From assembly GCF_000382885.1 (NCBI RefSeq), contig NZ_CAVK010000039.1, positions 62,001 to 126,000 of the forward strand: a stretch of DNA of 64,000 bases. The letters run 5' to 3'. Below the pieces are notes generated by a model, which was not told the DNA's origin, did not search any database, and saw only the letters and a program-made list of their open reading frames with translations. Positions 8,380 to 19,000 of this stretch are shown here, one piece after another. The position numbers and the translations under genes are program-made. Position 1 is the stretch's first letter. Every line of letters starts with the position of its first letter. The DNA is from Sphingobium indicum BiD32. GTDB taxonomy: Bacteria; Pseudomonadota; Alphaproteobacteria; Sphingomonadales; Sphingomonadaceae.

Positions 8380-9477
8380 TCATTTTGGTCTACTGTTGGC
8401 CATCAGACGGACCATCAGCGTCTCCAGCCGGGTAGCGTCGATCGTGCGGATAACGGTGGCGGGCTGCTCGCCAAGGCCGGGGCGATAGGGCGCGAACCAG
8501 GAGAGCATGTCCCCATAGCCGGGGCCGAACTGGCTGTTATAATCGACATAGAGCGTCTGCTGGTCGGTCACGAGGGTCGGGTCGAGCCAGACGCCCGCCG
8601 CAATCTCGTCCCACAACGGGAAGCCGGGTTCCAGCGCGGCGATGAAGCTGGCAAGGTCGGGGCTGGCGGATTTTGCCATGCGGTCGAGCAGAGCCTTACT
8701 GCGCTGGGTGCCGGTCGAGGGATCGACCGGGACGACGGTGATCGCCTTCCACGGGCTGCGCGCGACGATGCTGGCGGCTTCGGGGTCGAAACGGATGTTG
8801 AATTCGCGCCGGGGCGTGTTGACGAATTCGCGGGCGAAATCGGCGGCGGCGCGATTGTCGAGCGCTTGCCGGGGATTGAGCGAGCCGCCCATATAGACAA
8901 GCTCCTTCGCCAGGCTGGCAAAGGCAGGATCGAGCCGCTGGGCAAGCGCAAGATTGGTGAGCGGCCCGGCGGCGATGATCGTCACTTCGCCGGGATATTG
9001 GCGGACCATGCGGATCAGGAAATTGGCGGCGATCTCGTCGCGTGCCTTGGTCGTCGGGTTGCCTTCGGGCAAATCGACCGGATCGTTCGGGCCGAAATAG
9101 GGCGGCGTACTTTGCTGGGTCGGTTCGACCCACTGCTTCATCCACGCCCCCTTCCATGTCAGCTTGCCGTAGAGGGCTTCCCAGCGATCGGTCAGGCCTT
9201 CCGAGTTGAGCAGTGGATAGGTTGCACCCTGCACGACCGGCACGTCTGTGCGCCGGGCGATCTCCAGCCCGCGCAGGGCCATGGCGGTGGCGCGATTGGC
9301 CCAGGCGTTGCCCGTTACGGTGGTGATGCCCAGTACGTCGACGTCCGGCGCCTCCAGCAGCATGAGGTGCATGAGCGCAAAGCCCTCATCGTCGATGATG
9401 ACCTTGCGCCGGGGCGTATCGGCATGGGCGAGGCCGATGGTCAGCAGCAGCGCGAGAAGAGTGGCAAGCAGCCTCAT
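8380..9477 (-). CDS. Exported nucleoside hydrolase-like protein
   Basis: A 365-residue protein with a signal peptide (MRLLATLLALLLTIGLAHA). The mature part matches the inosine/uridine-preferring nucleoside hydrolase fold: VDVLGITTVTGN, VPVVQGA, IIAAGPLTNLALA and LVYMGGSLN are visible. The usual calcium-binding start DTDPGxDD is replaced by VIIDDEGFALMHL, so only the first acidic residues remain. The ATG overlaps the adenine deaminase stop (ATGA). Export and location suggest periplasmic release of bases from purine nucleosides. The altered acidic cluster makes catalysis uncertain; a binding role is possible. Confidence 0.8.
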   Translation of the reverse strand: MRLLATLLALLLTIGLAHADTPRRKVIIDDEGFALMHLMLLEAPDVDVLGITTVTGNAWANRATAMALRGLEIARRTDVPVVQGATYPLLNSEGLTDRWEALYGKLTWKGAWMKQWVEPTQQSTPPYFGPNDPVDLPEGNPTTKARDEIAANFLIRMVRQYPGEVTIIAAGPLTNLALAQRLDPAFASLAKELVYMGGSLNPRQALDNRAAADFAREFVNTPRREFNIRFDPEAASIVARSPWKAITVVPVDPSTGTQRSKALLDRMAKSASPDLASFIAALEPGFPLWDEIAAGVWLDPTLVTDQQTLYVDYNSQFGPGYGDMLSWFAPYRPGLGEQPATVIRTIDATRLETLMVRLMANSRPK

Positions 9478-10478
9478 AGATGGGCGTCCAGTCGTTCGAG
9501 ATGGGCGGCGATGGCGTCGGCTGGCAGGAAGGAGCCGATGAAGCTGTTGCGGGCGAGTTGGACGAGTTGCGCCCTGGTGAGGCCGCGCGCCGTCGCCGCT
9601 GCGCGATAATTGTCGGCGATATAGCCGCCGAAATAGGCGGGATCGTCGGAATTGATCGTGGCGCGCAAGCCAAGGTCCAGCATCCGGTCGATCGGATGGT
9701 CGGCCAGATCGGGAACCACGCACAATTTGAGGTTGGAGAGCGGGCAGACGGTGAGCGTCATCCCCTCCCGCACCAGCCGGTCGACCAGCGCATCATCCTC
9801 CAGCGCGCGGTTGCCATGGTCGATGCGATCGACATGGAGCAGGTCGAGCGCCTGATAGACATAGGCGGGTGGTCCTTCCTCGCCGGCATGGGCAGTCAGG
9901 CGGAGGCCTTTGGCGGCGGCGGCAGCGAAAACGCGGGCGAATTTTTCGGGCGGATGGCCGTTTTCGGAGGAATCGAGGCCGACGGCGGCGATGCGGTCGA
10001 GCCAGGGGTCTGCGGTGGCCAGTGTCGCGAACGCCGCCTCTTCGCTCAGATGGCGCAGGAAGGAGAGGATGAGCGCGCTGCTGATGCCATGGCGTGCTTG
10101 TGCATCGGCCATGGCCGAGAGCAGTCCTTCGACGACCGTGGCGAAGGGAATGCCACGATCGGTATGGGTCTGCGGATCGAACATGAGTTCGGCATGGACG
10201 ACGCCGTCCGCCGCCGCCCGATCGAAGTAAGCGGCGGCGAGATCGTGGAAATCTCGGCTGGTCCGCAGCACGTCCGCCCCGGCATAATAAATGTCGAGAA
10301 AATCCTGCAAGTTACCAAAGGCGTAGGCGGCGCGAACATCCTCCACACTGGCATAGGGGATGGCGACGCCATTGCGTTCGGCAAGGGCGAACATCAGTTC
10401 CGGCTCCAGACTGCCTTCGATATGGAGATGGAGTTCGGCCTTGGGCAGCGCGCGGATGAAGCTGTCGAGATCGGTCAT
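9474..10478 (-). CDS. Adenine deaminase (adenosine deaminase superfamily)
   Basis: A 334-residue protein with the zinc ligands of the adenosine deaminase superfamily: AELHLHIEGSLE (His17, His19), TAHAGEEGPP, RIDHGNRA and INSDDPAYFGGY. The segments GLDSSENGHPP, LSNLKLCVVPDLADHP and DDPAYFGGY are typical of the adenine-specific branch (yeast Aah1 and bacterial adenine deaminases) rather than adenosine deaminase. The product would be hypoxanthine, the substrate of the xanthine dehydrogenase encoded upstream. ATG 10478 overlaps the guanine deaminase stop as ATGA. Adenosine deaminase activity cannot be fully excluded. Confidence 0.85.
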   Translation of the reverse strand: MTDLDSFIRALPKAELHLHIEGSLEPELMFALAERNGVAIPYASVEDVRAAYAFGNLQDFLDIYYAGADVLRTSRDFHDLAAAYFDRAAADGVVHAELMFDPQTHTDRGIPFATVVEGLLSAMADAQARHGISSALILSFLRHLSEEAAFATLATADPWLDRIAAVGLDSSENGHPPEKFARVFAAAAAKGLRLTAHAGEEGPPAYVYQALDLLHVDRIDHGNRALEDDALVDRLVREGMTLTVCPLSNLKLCVVPDLADHPIDRMLDLGLRATINSDDPAYFGGYIADNYRAAATARGLTRAQLVQLARNSFIGSFLPADAIAAHLERLDAHL

Positions 10479-11785
10479 GATGCTGTGCCTTGTCGGTCCC
10501 AGGCGCATTGGCCCAAAATATAGGTCCGCGCGATGACGCGGTCGTCGCCGAGGATTTGCAGCGCGAAGAGACGGTCGGCAAGCGTTGCATGTTCCGTGCG
10601 CCGCGCCAGCAGCGGGGTCGCTGCACAGTCGAGCAGGACGAAATCAGCCTCCTGCCCCGGTTCCAGACCGCCGACCCTGTCGTCCATGTGGAGCAGCGCA
10701 GCGCCGCCCGCTGTCGCGAGATAGAGGGCGCGGAAGGGATCGAGCGGATCATGGCGCGACAGGGCCGCCTGATAGGCAAGCCCTGCGGTATGGAGCAGCG
10801 AGAAGGAGGTGCCTGCGCCGACATCGGTGCCAAGGCCGATGCGGACGCCATGGGCGTCGGCCTGCCCAAAATCGAAAAAGCCTGATCCCAGAAACAGGTT
10901 GGAACTGGGGCAGACGGCTATCCCCGCGCCGCTTTGGGCCAGGCGGGCACAGGCCCGGTCGGACAAATGGACGCCATGGGCGAACACCGACCGGTCGCCG
11001 ACCAGACCGAAGCGGTCATAGACGTCGAGATAATCCTGCGCCGCGGGAAAGCGGTCAGCCACGGCGGCACATTCGCGCAGATTTTCGGCCAGATGGGTAT
11101 GCAGCAGCACGTCGGGATGATCGGCCAGCAAGGCGCCTGCAACCTGCAACTGCGCGTCCGACGAGGTGAGGGCAAAGCGGGGTGTCACCGCATAGCCGAG
11201 CCGACCACGGCCACGCCAGCGGCGGATCAGGGCGTCGCTCTCGCTGCGCCCGCTATCGACCGTATCGGCCAGCCCCTCTGGCCCCATATCCATCAATATC
11301 TTGCCCGACAGGATGCGCATGTTCCGGTCCAGCGCCGCGTCGAACAGGGCATCGACCGAATGGGCATGGACGGTCGGGAACACCAGCGCGCTGGTCGTGC
11401 CGTTGCGGAGCAGTTCGTCCAGAAACAGGCTCGCCGTCCGATCCGCATGGGCGCGGTCGGCAAAGGCTTTTTCAGCCGGGAAGATATGGCGATCGAGCCA
11501 GTCGAGCAATTGTTCGCCGTGCGAGGCGATATGGTCCATCTGCGCATAATGGACATGGGCGTCGATGAAGCCAGGGACGATCAGGCCGGGGAGATGCTCG
11601 ATCGCAAGACCGGGAAAGCGGCCTGCCAGTGTCATATAGTCGCCGCGCGCGACAACGATGCCATCCTCTACCACCAGCAACCCATCTGGTTCGTAGCGGA
11701 TGGCATCGGGATGATGATGTGGATCGCGCGAGACCGACAGAAGTTCGCCGCGAAAGCCATGAATCGTCATGCCACCCTTCGTCAT
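10475..11785 (-). CDS. guaD: Guanine deaminase
   Basis: A 436-residue amidohydrolase converting guanine to xanthine. PGFIDAHVHYAQMD carries the HxH motif; HTHLAENLRE, FAHGVHLSD and GLGTDVGAGTSFS are the other metal and active-site segments of guanine deaminases. Length fits the family (about 430-450). The start ATG 11785 has GAGGG just upstream and overlaps the xdhC stop (ATGA); its own stop overlaps the adenine deaminase ATG in the same way. It feeds xanthine to XdhAB. Confidence 0.92.
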   Translation of the reverse strand: MTKGGMTIHGFRGELLSVSRDPHHHPDAIRYEPDGLLVVEDGIVVARGDYMTLAGRFPGLAIEHLPGLIVPGFIDAHVHYAQMDHIASHGEQLLDWLDRHIFPAEKAFADRAHADRTASLFLDELLRNGTTSALVFPTVHAHSVDALFDAALDRNMRILSGKILMDMGPEGLADTVDSGRSESDALIRRWRGRGRLGYAVTPRFALTSSDAQLQVAGALLADHPDVLLHTHLAENLRECAAVADRFPAAQDYLDVYDRFGLVGDRSVFAHGVHLSDRACARLAQSGAGIAVCPSSNLFLGSGFFDFGQADAHGVRIGLGTDVGAGTSFSLLHTAGLAYQAALSRHDPLDPFRALYLATAGGAALLHMDDRVGGLEPGQEADFVLLDCAATPLLARRTEHATLADRLFALQILGDDRVIARTYILGQCAWDRQGTAS

Positions 11786-12702
11786 GCGACCCTCAGTTGC
11801 AGCAGTTGGGCCAGCACGGCGATGGCGATGACATCGGGTTCCTTGCCGGTGACGCCCGGCACCCCGATCGGCGAGGTCAGTCGGGCGCGCGTCTGCGCAT
11901 CGATGCCGTCACGCGCCAACCGTGCATGAAAGCGCGCACCCTTGGTGGCGGAACCGATCAGGCCGATAAAGGCGCAAGGCGGGCGGCTAAGCGCGGCGTG
12001 AGTCAGGCGATAGTCCAGTCCATGATCGTGAGTCAGGATGAGAATGGCGGCCTCATCGGGCGCGTCGGCCACGCATTGCTCAATTGCGGCTTCGGGCACG
12101 ACGGCAACGCCATCTATCGTTTCAAACACCGGGCGGGTGTCGAACCAGGACAGGCGCAAGGGCAGATTGGCAGCGTGGCGGGCGATCGCCTGCCCGACAT
12201 GGCCGGCCCCGAACAGGTAAACAGGCCTTTGATACTGGCCGATGATTTCGGCGAGGCTGTCACCCGCGCGAGGACGATCGCCGCGCGCCGAAAGGCTGGA
12301 CGGCAGGGCATGATCGTTGACATGCCGTTCCATCCGGTCGGGCAGGAAGGTCGAGACGAGGATGCGCTCGTCGGCGGCATCGGCCAGCCAGTCCATCGCG
12401 GCGGGATCGAGATGTTCAATGAGCAGCCGCACCCGCCCGCCGCAACATTGGCCCAGCAGCGGTCCCAACGGATAATCCTGCACCCGCCAATGGCCCGGCG
12501 GCAGCGCGAGGATGGCGCGGGCCTGTTCGACCGCGCGATATTCCAGCTGACCACCACCGATCGTGCCATGGAGCGTGTCCGCCGTGACGAGCATCCGCGT
12601 CCCCGCCCCGCGCGGCGCGGAGCCTTCGCTCGCGACGATGCTGATCATCGCGCCCGGCGTCCTGCCTGCAACGCTGCGCAGCCAGCCCAGCCACTCGCTC
12701 AT
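11782..12702 (-). CDS. xdhC: Xanthine dehydrogenase accessory protein XdhC
   Basis: A 306-residue protein with two parts: an N-terminal XdhC/CoxI domain containing GTIGGGQLEY and the QCCGGRVRLL cysteines, and a C-terminal Rossmann-like domain (VYLFGAGHVGQAIA, LILTHDHGLDY, FIGLIGSATK). XdhC binds molybdenum cofactor, supports its sulfuration and delivers it to XdhB. The start ATG 12702 overlaps the xdhB stop (ATGA); the much longer open frame upstream lies inside xdhB and is not coding. It is needed for active XdhAB in the same operon. Confidence 0.93.
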   Translation of the reverse strand: MSEWLGWLRSVAGRTPGAMISIVASEGSAPRGAGTRMLVTADTLHGTIGGGQLEYRAVEQARAILALPPGHWRVQDYPLGPLLGQCCGGRVRLLIEHLDPAAMDWLADAADERILVSTFLPDRMERHVNDHALPSSLSARGDRPRAGDSLAEIIGQYQRPVYLFGAGHVGQAIARHAANLPLRLSWFDTRPVFETIDGVAVVPEAAIEQCVADAPDEAAILILTHDHGLDYRLTHAALSRPPCAFIGLIGSATKGARFHARLARDGIDAQTRARLTSPIGVPGVTGKEPDVIAIAVLAQLLQLRVA

Positions 12703-15000
12703 CGCGCGCGATGCTCCGTCACCGCGCGCAATATGCGTTCGGGGGTGGCAGGGGCGTCGAGGCGCGGGAGTGCGCGGACGTCCGGCGCGACCGCGGCGAC
12801 GGCGCGGGTCAGCGCGGAAAAGACTGAGATAGCGAGCATGAAGGGGGGTTCGCCGACCGCCTTGGACCGGTTGATGGTCGGTTCGACATTCTCGCCATCC
12901 CACAGGCTGATCGTCATATGGGCGGGCCGGTCCGACGCGGTCGGGATTTTGTAGGTGGCGGGCGAATGGGTCAGGAAGTGGCCCTGATCGTCGAACACCA
13001 GTTCCTCGGTGGTCAGCCACCCCTGCCCCTGGATGAAGCCGCCCTCAATCTGGCCGATGTCGATCTGCCGATTGAGCGAGCGGCCGACATCGTGGAGGAT
13101 GTCGACGGCCAGCACCTTATGCTCGCCGGTCAGCGTGTCGATCGCGACTTCCGATACGGCTGCGCCATAGGCGAAATAATAGAAAGGGCGGCCCTGATGC
13201 GCTGCGCGATCATAGGCGATGCCGGGGGTTGCATAATAGCCGGTGGCCGCGAGCGAGATGCGGCCGATATGCGCCTTGCGGCAAAGCTGGGCGAAGGTCA
13301 GCCGTTCTGCCCCGGCGATGATGCCTTCGGAGGTGAAATGGACTTCCGTGTCGGCGCAGCCAAAAGTGCGGACAAGGAAGCCGGTCAGCCGGTCGCGGAT
13401 CGTCATCGCCGCGTTGTAGGCGGCCATGCCGTTGAGGTCCGCGCCCGACGAGGCGGCAGTGGCGGACGTATTGGGCACCTTGTCGGTGCGGGTGGCGGTG
13501 ATCCGCACTTGGTCGATCGGCACGGCGAACACATCGGCGACGACCTGCGCCACCTTGATATACAGCCCCTGCCCCATTTCCGTGCCGCCATGGTTGATCT
13601 GGATCGACCCGTCGGCATAGACCAGTACCAGCGCCCCGGCCTGGTTCAAATGGGTGGTGGTGAAGCTGATCCCGAATTTGACCGGGGTGAGGGCGATGCC
13701 CTTCTTGATGATCGGGCTGGTCGCGTTAAAGGCGTCGATCGCGGCGATGCGGGCGTCATAGCGGGCGTCGGCGCGCAGCCGGGCGATGAGTTGGGGCGCG
13801 ATATTGTCCGCGATCGTCATGCCATAGGGCGCGACATCGCGACCGGGGCCGTAGAGATTGAGGCAACGGACCGCCAGCGGATCATGGCCCAGATGCGCGG
13901 CAATGTCGTCCATCACCCGCTCGATCGCCAGCATCCCCTGCGGGCCGCCAAAACCGCGAAAGGCGGTGTCGGACACGGTGTTGGTTTTCAGCCGCTCGGA
14001 CAGGATTTCGACGTCGGGTAGCCAGTAGCAATTGTCGGCATGGAACATCGCCCGGTCGTTGATCGCCGGGGACAGATCGACCGTGGCACCGCAGCGGGAG
14101 GCAAGGCGCAGCTGGAGAGCCAGCACATGGCCTGAAGCATCGAAGCCGACATCATAGGAGACGCGGAAGGCATGGCGCTTGCCGGTCATCACCATGTCAT
14201 CGTCGCGGTCGCAGCGGAATTTCGCGGGACGTCCGGTCTTGTCCGCCACCAGCGCGGCGGCGGCGGCGAACAGGGCCGCCTGCGTTTCCTTGCCGCCAAA
14301 GGCGCCGCCCATGCGCCGCACCTCCACCGTCACGTCGGCGGAATTGCGATGGAGCATATGGGCGATCAGATGCTGGACTTCGCTGGGATGCTGGGTGGAA
14401 CTGAGCACATGGATCTGGCCATCTTCGCCCGGCGTTGCGACCGCGACTTGCCCCTCCAGATAGAAATGATCCTGCCCGCCCATGTCGAAACCGCCGGTCA
14501 GGCGGTGGGGCGCGATAGCCAGCGCGGCACCGGCGTCACCGCGCGCCATGCGCTGGGTCGGTTCGATCACTGAATTGGCCGCCTGTGCTGCCTCGATCGT
14601 CAGGCAGGCAGGGAGCGTTTCATAATCGATCTTGCCGAGCCGCGCGGCCTTGCGTGCAGCGCGCTGGCTCGTGGCGGCGACCAGGAAGATGGCTTGTCCG
14701 ACGCAGATGACTTCGCCATCGGCCAACAGCCGGTCATCGCCGGCGACGGGACTGACATCGTTCGCGCCGGGGATGTCGGCGGCGGTAAAGACGTGGACCA
14801 CGCCTTCGGCCGCACGGACGGCCGACAAGTCCATGGCGCGGATGCGGGCATGGGCATGGGCGCTCTGGCCGAAAGCCAGATGGAGCATGTCGGCCGGTTC
14901 CGGCCCGTCATCGGCATAGCGGGCCGCGCCCGTGACATGGAGGCGCGCGCTGTCATGCGGGTGCGAGGGCTTGGGCAGCACACGCCATGCGGGATCGCGA

Positions 15001-15008
<8 letters not shown>
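12699..15008 (-). CDS. xdhB: Xanthine dehydrogenase large subunit (molybdopterin binding)
   Basis: A 769-residue molybdenum hydroxylase subunit that oxidises hypoxanthine and xanthine to urate. Seen are GGAFGGKETQ, FRGFGGPQGM, the TEMGQGLYIKV molybdopterin segment and the C-terminal KAVGEPPFML containing the catalytic glutamate. The size matches XdhB of the two-subunit bacterial enzyme. ATG 15008 (MADRDPAW) overlaps the xdhA stop by 8 bases; the open frame running to 15281 is the antiparallel remainder inside xdhA. It works as a complex with XdhA and gets cofactor through XdhC. Confidence 0.95.
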
Positions 15009-16428
<1,420 letters not shown>

Positions 16429-16429
16429 C

Positions 16430-16762
16430 TCAGCTCCCCCGATAGGTCGAATAGCCATAGGGCGAGACGAGCAAGGGGACGTGATAATGGGCTTCGTCCG
16501 CGATGCCGAAATCGAGGACGATAATGTCGAGGAAGGGCGGATCGGGCAGGTCGACGCCCCGCCCGGCGAAATAGGGTGCAACCGCAAATTCCAGCCGGTA
16601 GCGGCCCTGCGCGAGCGCAGGCAGGCCGGGGCAGCGGCCATCCGCGTCGGTAGCAGCAGCGAAGAGCATCGCCCCGTCGCCGTCGAGCAGGCGGAGCGCG
16701 ACCCCGGCGGCGGGGCAGCCATGGCTGGTGTCGAGGACATGGGTGGACAGGCTGGCCATCAT
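16430..16762 (-). CDS. uraH: 5-hydroxyisourate hydrolase (transthyretin-like)
   Basis: A 110-residue protein of the transthyretin-related family. It starts MMASLSTHVLDTSHGCPA, where the histidine of STHVLD is an active-site residue, and ends with HYHVPLLVSPYGYSTYRGS, whose final YRGS is the family signature. It hydrolyses 5-hydroxyisourate to OHCU. ATG 16762 overlaps the stop of the FAD urate hydroxylase-like gene (ATGA). It is placed between the presumed urate hydroxylase and xdhA, in reaction order. Confidence 0.94.
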   Translation of the reverse strand: MMASLSTHVLDTSHGCPAAGVALRLLDGDGAMLFAAATDADGRCPGLPALAQGRYRLEFAVAPYFAGRGVDLPDPPFLDIIVLDFGIADEAHYHVPLLVSPYGYSTYRGS

Positions 16763-18186
16763 GCCGCCTCCTCTTTCGGTTTTGGCCATTGCCCGACAAA
16801 TTCCGCCTCGTCATAGGCGAGCAGATCGGCGACCAGCGCGGTGCGATCATCGAGGAAAAGCTGGTCGGTGACACCGCGCAGCAGCCGCGGCAGCGCGGTT
16901 TGCAGGCCCGACAAAGCGGAGGCGGAGAGGCCCAGGCTGATGAGCGCGGAATAGTTGAAGGCGAACAGGCCGTGCAGCGCATCGCCCTGCCCTTCCTCGC
17001 GCGGGGTCAGCTCAAAGCCGTCACCGAGATAGGGATGCGCGTCGATCAGCGCGTTCGAGCTACCCGGCGGTGGCGTGTAGCGATCGGCCCAGCGGGCGAT
17101 GCTTGATGCCAGGGCGGCAAGTTCCGGGCGCAGGCCGGGGTCGCTCAGCAGGCCGGTGGACAGGACCACAAAGTCGAACATGAAATTGCCCACGGGCGTC
17201 GTCACATGGACGCCGCCGTCGCGTTGTTCCACCGCCGTCCAGGGCGCGCCCAGATGCAGCGCGAAGCCGGGCCAGCTCGCCGCGCGATCGAACGTATCGT
17301 TGGTGGGCGGCTGGTTGTGACCGAGGAAGCTGGCCATCACCGCATATTTGTCCGCATCTGACAACGCAGGATAGCGGCCGGTGAAGCCGACCTGCTCCAT
17401 GAAGCGGATCGGGTTGATGCGCGACAGTAGTGGGCGGCGAATGAAAACATGCGCCTCGCCCACACCAAGGCCGAGCGCGGCATTGGCATTGTCGAAGGCC
17501 GACGCGCCCCCGCCCAATATGCCGATGCGCTTTCCCCTGAGCCCGGCGAAGTCAATCGGTTCGCTGGTATGGGCATAAAGGCTGCGTGGCAAAGCCTCGC
17601 GGATCATGGCGGGGGTATGCCATTCGCCGCCGCCCTGTATGCCGGTGGCCAGCACCACCTTGCGCGCCAGCAGCGGCGGCTGGCCGTCGAGATGCAGGCG
17701 GTGGAGGCCATCGCCCAGCGGCTCGATGAGGGTGAGTTTCGTGTCGTTGCGCACCGGCAGGTTTAAAACACGGCGATACCAGCGCAGATAGGCCATCCAG
17801 TCGCCGCGCGCGATCTTGTCGACCGCCTCCCAGCCCGCTGCGCCATGCTGCGCTTCCCACCAGGCGCGATAGCTGAGCGCTGGAATGCCGAAATCGATGG
17901 GGTTGAGGTTCTTGGGCGTGCGCAGGGTGATCATCCGCGCATAAGTGTCCCACGGCCCTTCCAGCCCGGCGGGGTTCTCATCGATGACAAGAATGTTGGA
18001 AACCCGTTCGCGCAGCAGGCCGAAGGCGGCGGCCAGACCGCTCTGCCCGCCGCCGACGATGACGACATCATGGACATGACCCTGTGAATGGGCGCGCGGC
18101 CGGGTCCAGTCGGTGCCGCCATGGCCGATCAGGACGAGTTGGCGGGCGAGATCGGATTCCAGCGCGGGCAGGCCGATGACGCTCAT
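16759..18186 (-). CDS. hpyO: FAD/NAD(P)-dependent urate hydroxylase, HpyO-like (probable)
   Basis: A 475-residue flavoprotein with an N-terminal dinucleotide-binding site VVIVGGGQSG (residues 41-50), a second one at IGILGGGASAFDNA, and an ATG-type segment VVLATGIQGGG. The architecture is that of two-dinucleotide-binding flavin monooxygenases, not the PHBH-type HpxO and not cofactor-free uricase. It sits between OHCU decarboxylase and HIU hydrolase genes with ATGA overlaps on both sides, exactly where a urate-oxidising enzyme is expected, and no other urate oxidase is in the window. The HpyO family (described from Xanthomonas) is the known flavin enzyme of this type. Assignment rests on architecture plus context. 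Confidence 0.75.
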   Translation of the reverse strand: MSVIGLPALESDLARQLVLIGHGGTDWTRPRAHSQGHVHDVVIVGGGQSGLAAAFGLLRERVSNILVIDENPAGLEGPWDTYARMITLRTPKNLNPIDFGIPALSYRAWWEAQHGAAGWEAVDKIARGDWMAYLRWYRRVLNLPVRNDTKLTLIEPLGDGLHRLHLDGQPPLLARKVVLATGIQGGGEWHTPAMIREALPRSLYAHTSEPIDFAGLRGKRIGILGGGASAFDNANAALGLGVGEAHVFIRRPLLSRINPIRFMEQVGFTGRYPALSDADKYAVMASFLGHNQPPTNDTFDRAASWPGFALHLGAPWTAVEQRDGGVHVTTPVGNFMFDFVVLSTGLLSDPGLRPELAALASSIARWADRYTPPPGSSNALIDAHPYLGDGFELTPREEGQGDALHGLFAFNYSALISLGLSASALSGLQTALPRLLRGVTDQLFLDDRTALVADLLAYDEAEFVGQWPKPKEEAA

Positions 18187-18623
18187 GCCATGTCCCCCAA
18201 CCGCAACCGGACAATCTCGCCGATCTGGGCGAGTGCGGTTGCGATCTCTTCGTCGCGACCATGCCCCAGGCGCTGTTCCATGGCGGCCAATATACCCGCC
18301 TTGTCGGTCAATCGCACGCAGATGATGAAGGGAAAGTCGAAGCGTTCCCGGTAAGCGGCGTTGAGGGCGTGGAAGCGGTCATATTCCTGTTGGGTCAGGC
18401 GGTCCAGACCGGCCGAGGCCTGCTCCGCCGCCGACGCATCGGTCAGCGTCCTGTCGATCGCCGCCTTGCCCGCCAGTTCGGGGTGGGCGCGGATCAGCGC
18501 CAATTGCTCGTCCGGAGTGGCGTCATGGAGGACGGCCATCAGATCGGCATGACGGTCACCCGATGCGGGCCGTGCGTCGGCGCGCGCCTCGACCCAGGGA
18601 CTATGTTCAAACAGCGCAGTCAA
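18183..18623 (-). CDS. uraD: OHCU decarboxylase
   Basis: A 146-residue helical protein. It has IRAHPELAGKAA (His47, the catalytic histidine region) and the conserved NAAYRERFDFPFIICVR block. It decarboxylates 2-oxo-4-hydroxy-4-carboxy-5-ureidoimidazoline to S-allantoin. The start is a TTG at 18623, supported by GGAGGG nine bases upstream and a TTGA overlap with the hpxZ stop; there is no upstream ATG in frame. Its stop is coupled by ATGA to the next gene. Confidence 0.93.
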   Translation of the reverse strand: MTALFEHSPWVEARADARPASGDRHADLMAVLHDATPDEQLALIRAHPELAGKAAIDRTLTDASAAEQASAGLDRLTQQEYDRFHALNAAYRERFDFPFIICVRLTDKAGILAAMEQRLGHGRDEEIATALAQIGEIVRLRLGDMA

Positions 18624-19000
18624 TGCGTGTTGCCCTCCAGGCTGACATGGGCGGAGACGACCTTCCAGCCATCGGCGAACTTGACCCAGCTCTGGGTCTG
18701 GCGGCCGCGCCGGTCGCTATTTTCGCGGAAAAATTCAGCGTCGGCGGTGGCAAAGCTGTCGCCATACACCGTGATGGAGACCTTCCCCAGCTTGCGTTGG
18801 GGGGAGCCGCCGCGACCTTTACGAAATGCGCGGATTTCCTCGATGCCGTACAATACTTCGCCCACGCCATAGCGGTTGGTGGTCGGCGCATCGTGGAACA
18901 GCGCGTCCATAGCAGGCACATCGTCGGCCATCAGCGCGCGCTCATATTCCATGAAGGCGGCGGTCATTTCGGCGAGCAGGATCGGATCATCTATGGTCAT
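18620..19000 (-). CDS. hpxZ: HpxZ/AtzH-like protein of oxalurate catabolism
   Basis: A 126-residue SnoaL/DUF3225-like alpha+beta protein. TNRYGVGEVLYGIEEIRAFR, KVSITVYGDSFATADAEF and RQTQSWVKFADGWKVVSAHV are characteristic of HpxZ. In Klebsiella the hpxWXYZ genes are linked to oxalurate/oxamate use, and AtzH is a related amidase partner in cyanuric acid degradation. Here it lies between allantoinase and OHCU decarboxylase with ATGA overlaps on both sides. The biochemical role of HpxZ itself is poorly defined. Confidence 0.88.
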   Translation of the reverse strand: MTIDDPILLAEMTAAFMEYERALMADDVPAMDALFHDAPTTNRYGVGEVLYGIEEIRAFRKGRGGSPQRKLGKVSITVYGDSFATADAEFFRENSDRRGRQTQSWVKFADGWKVVSAHVSLEGNTH

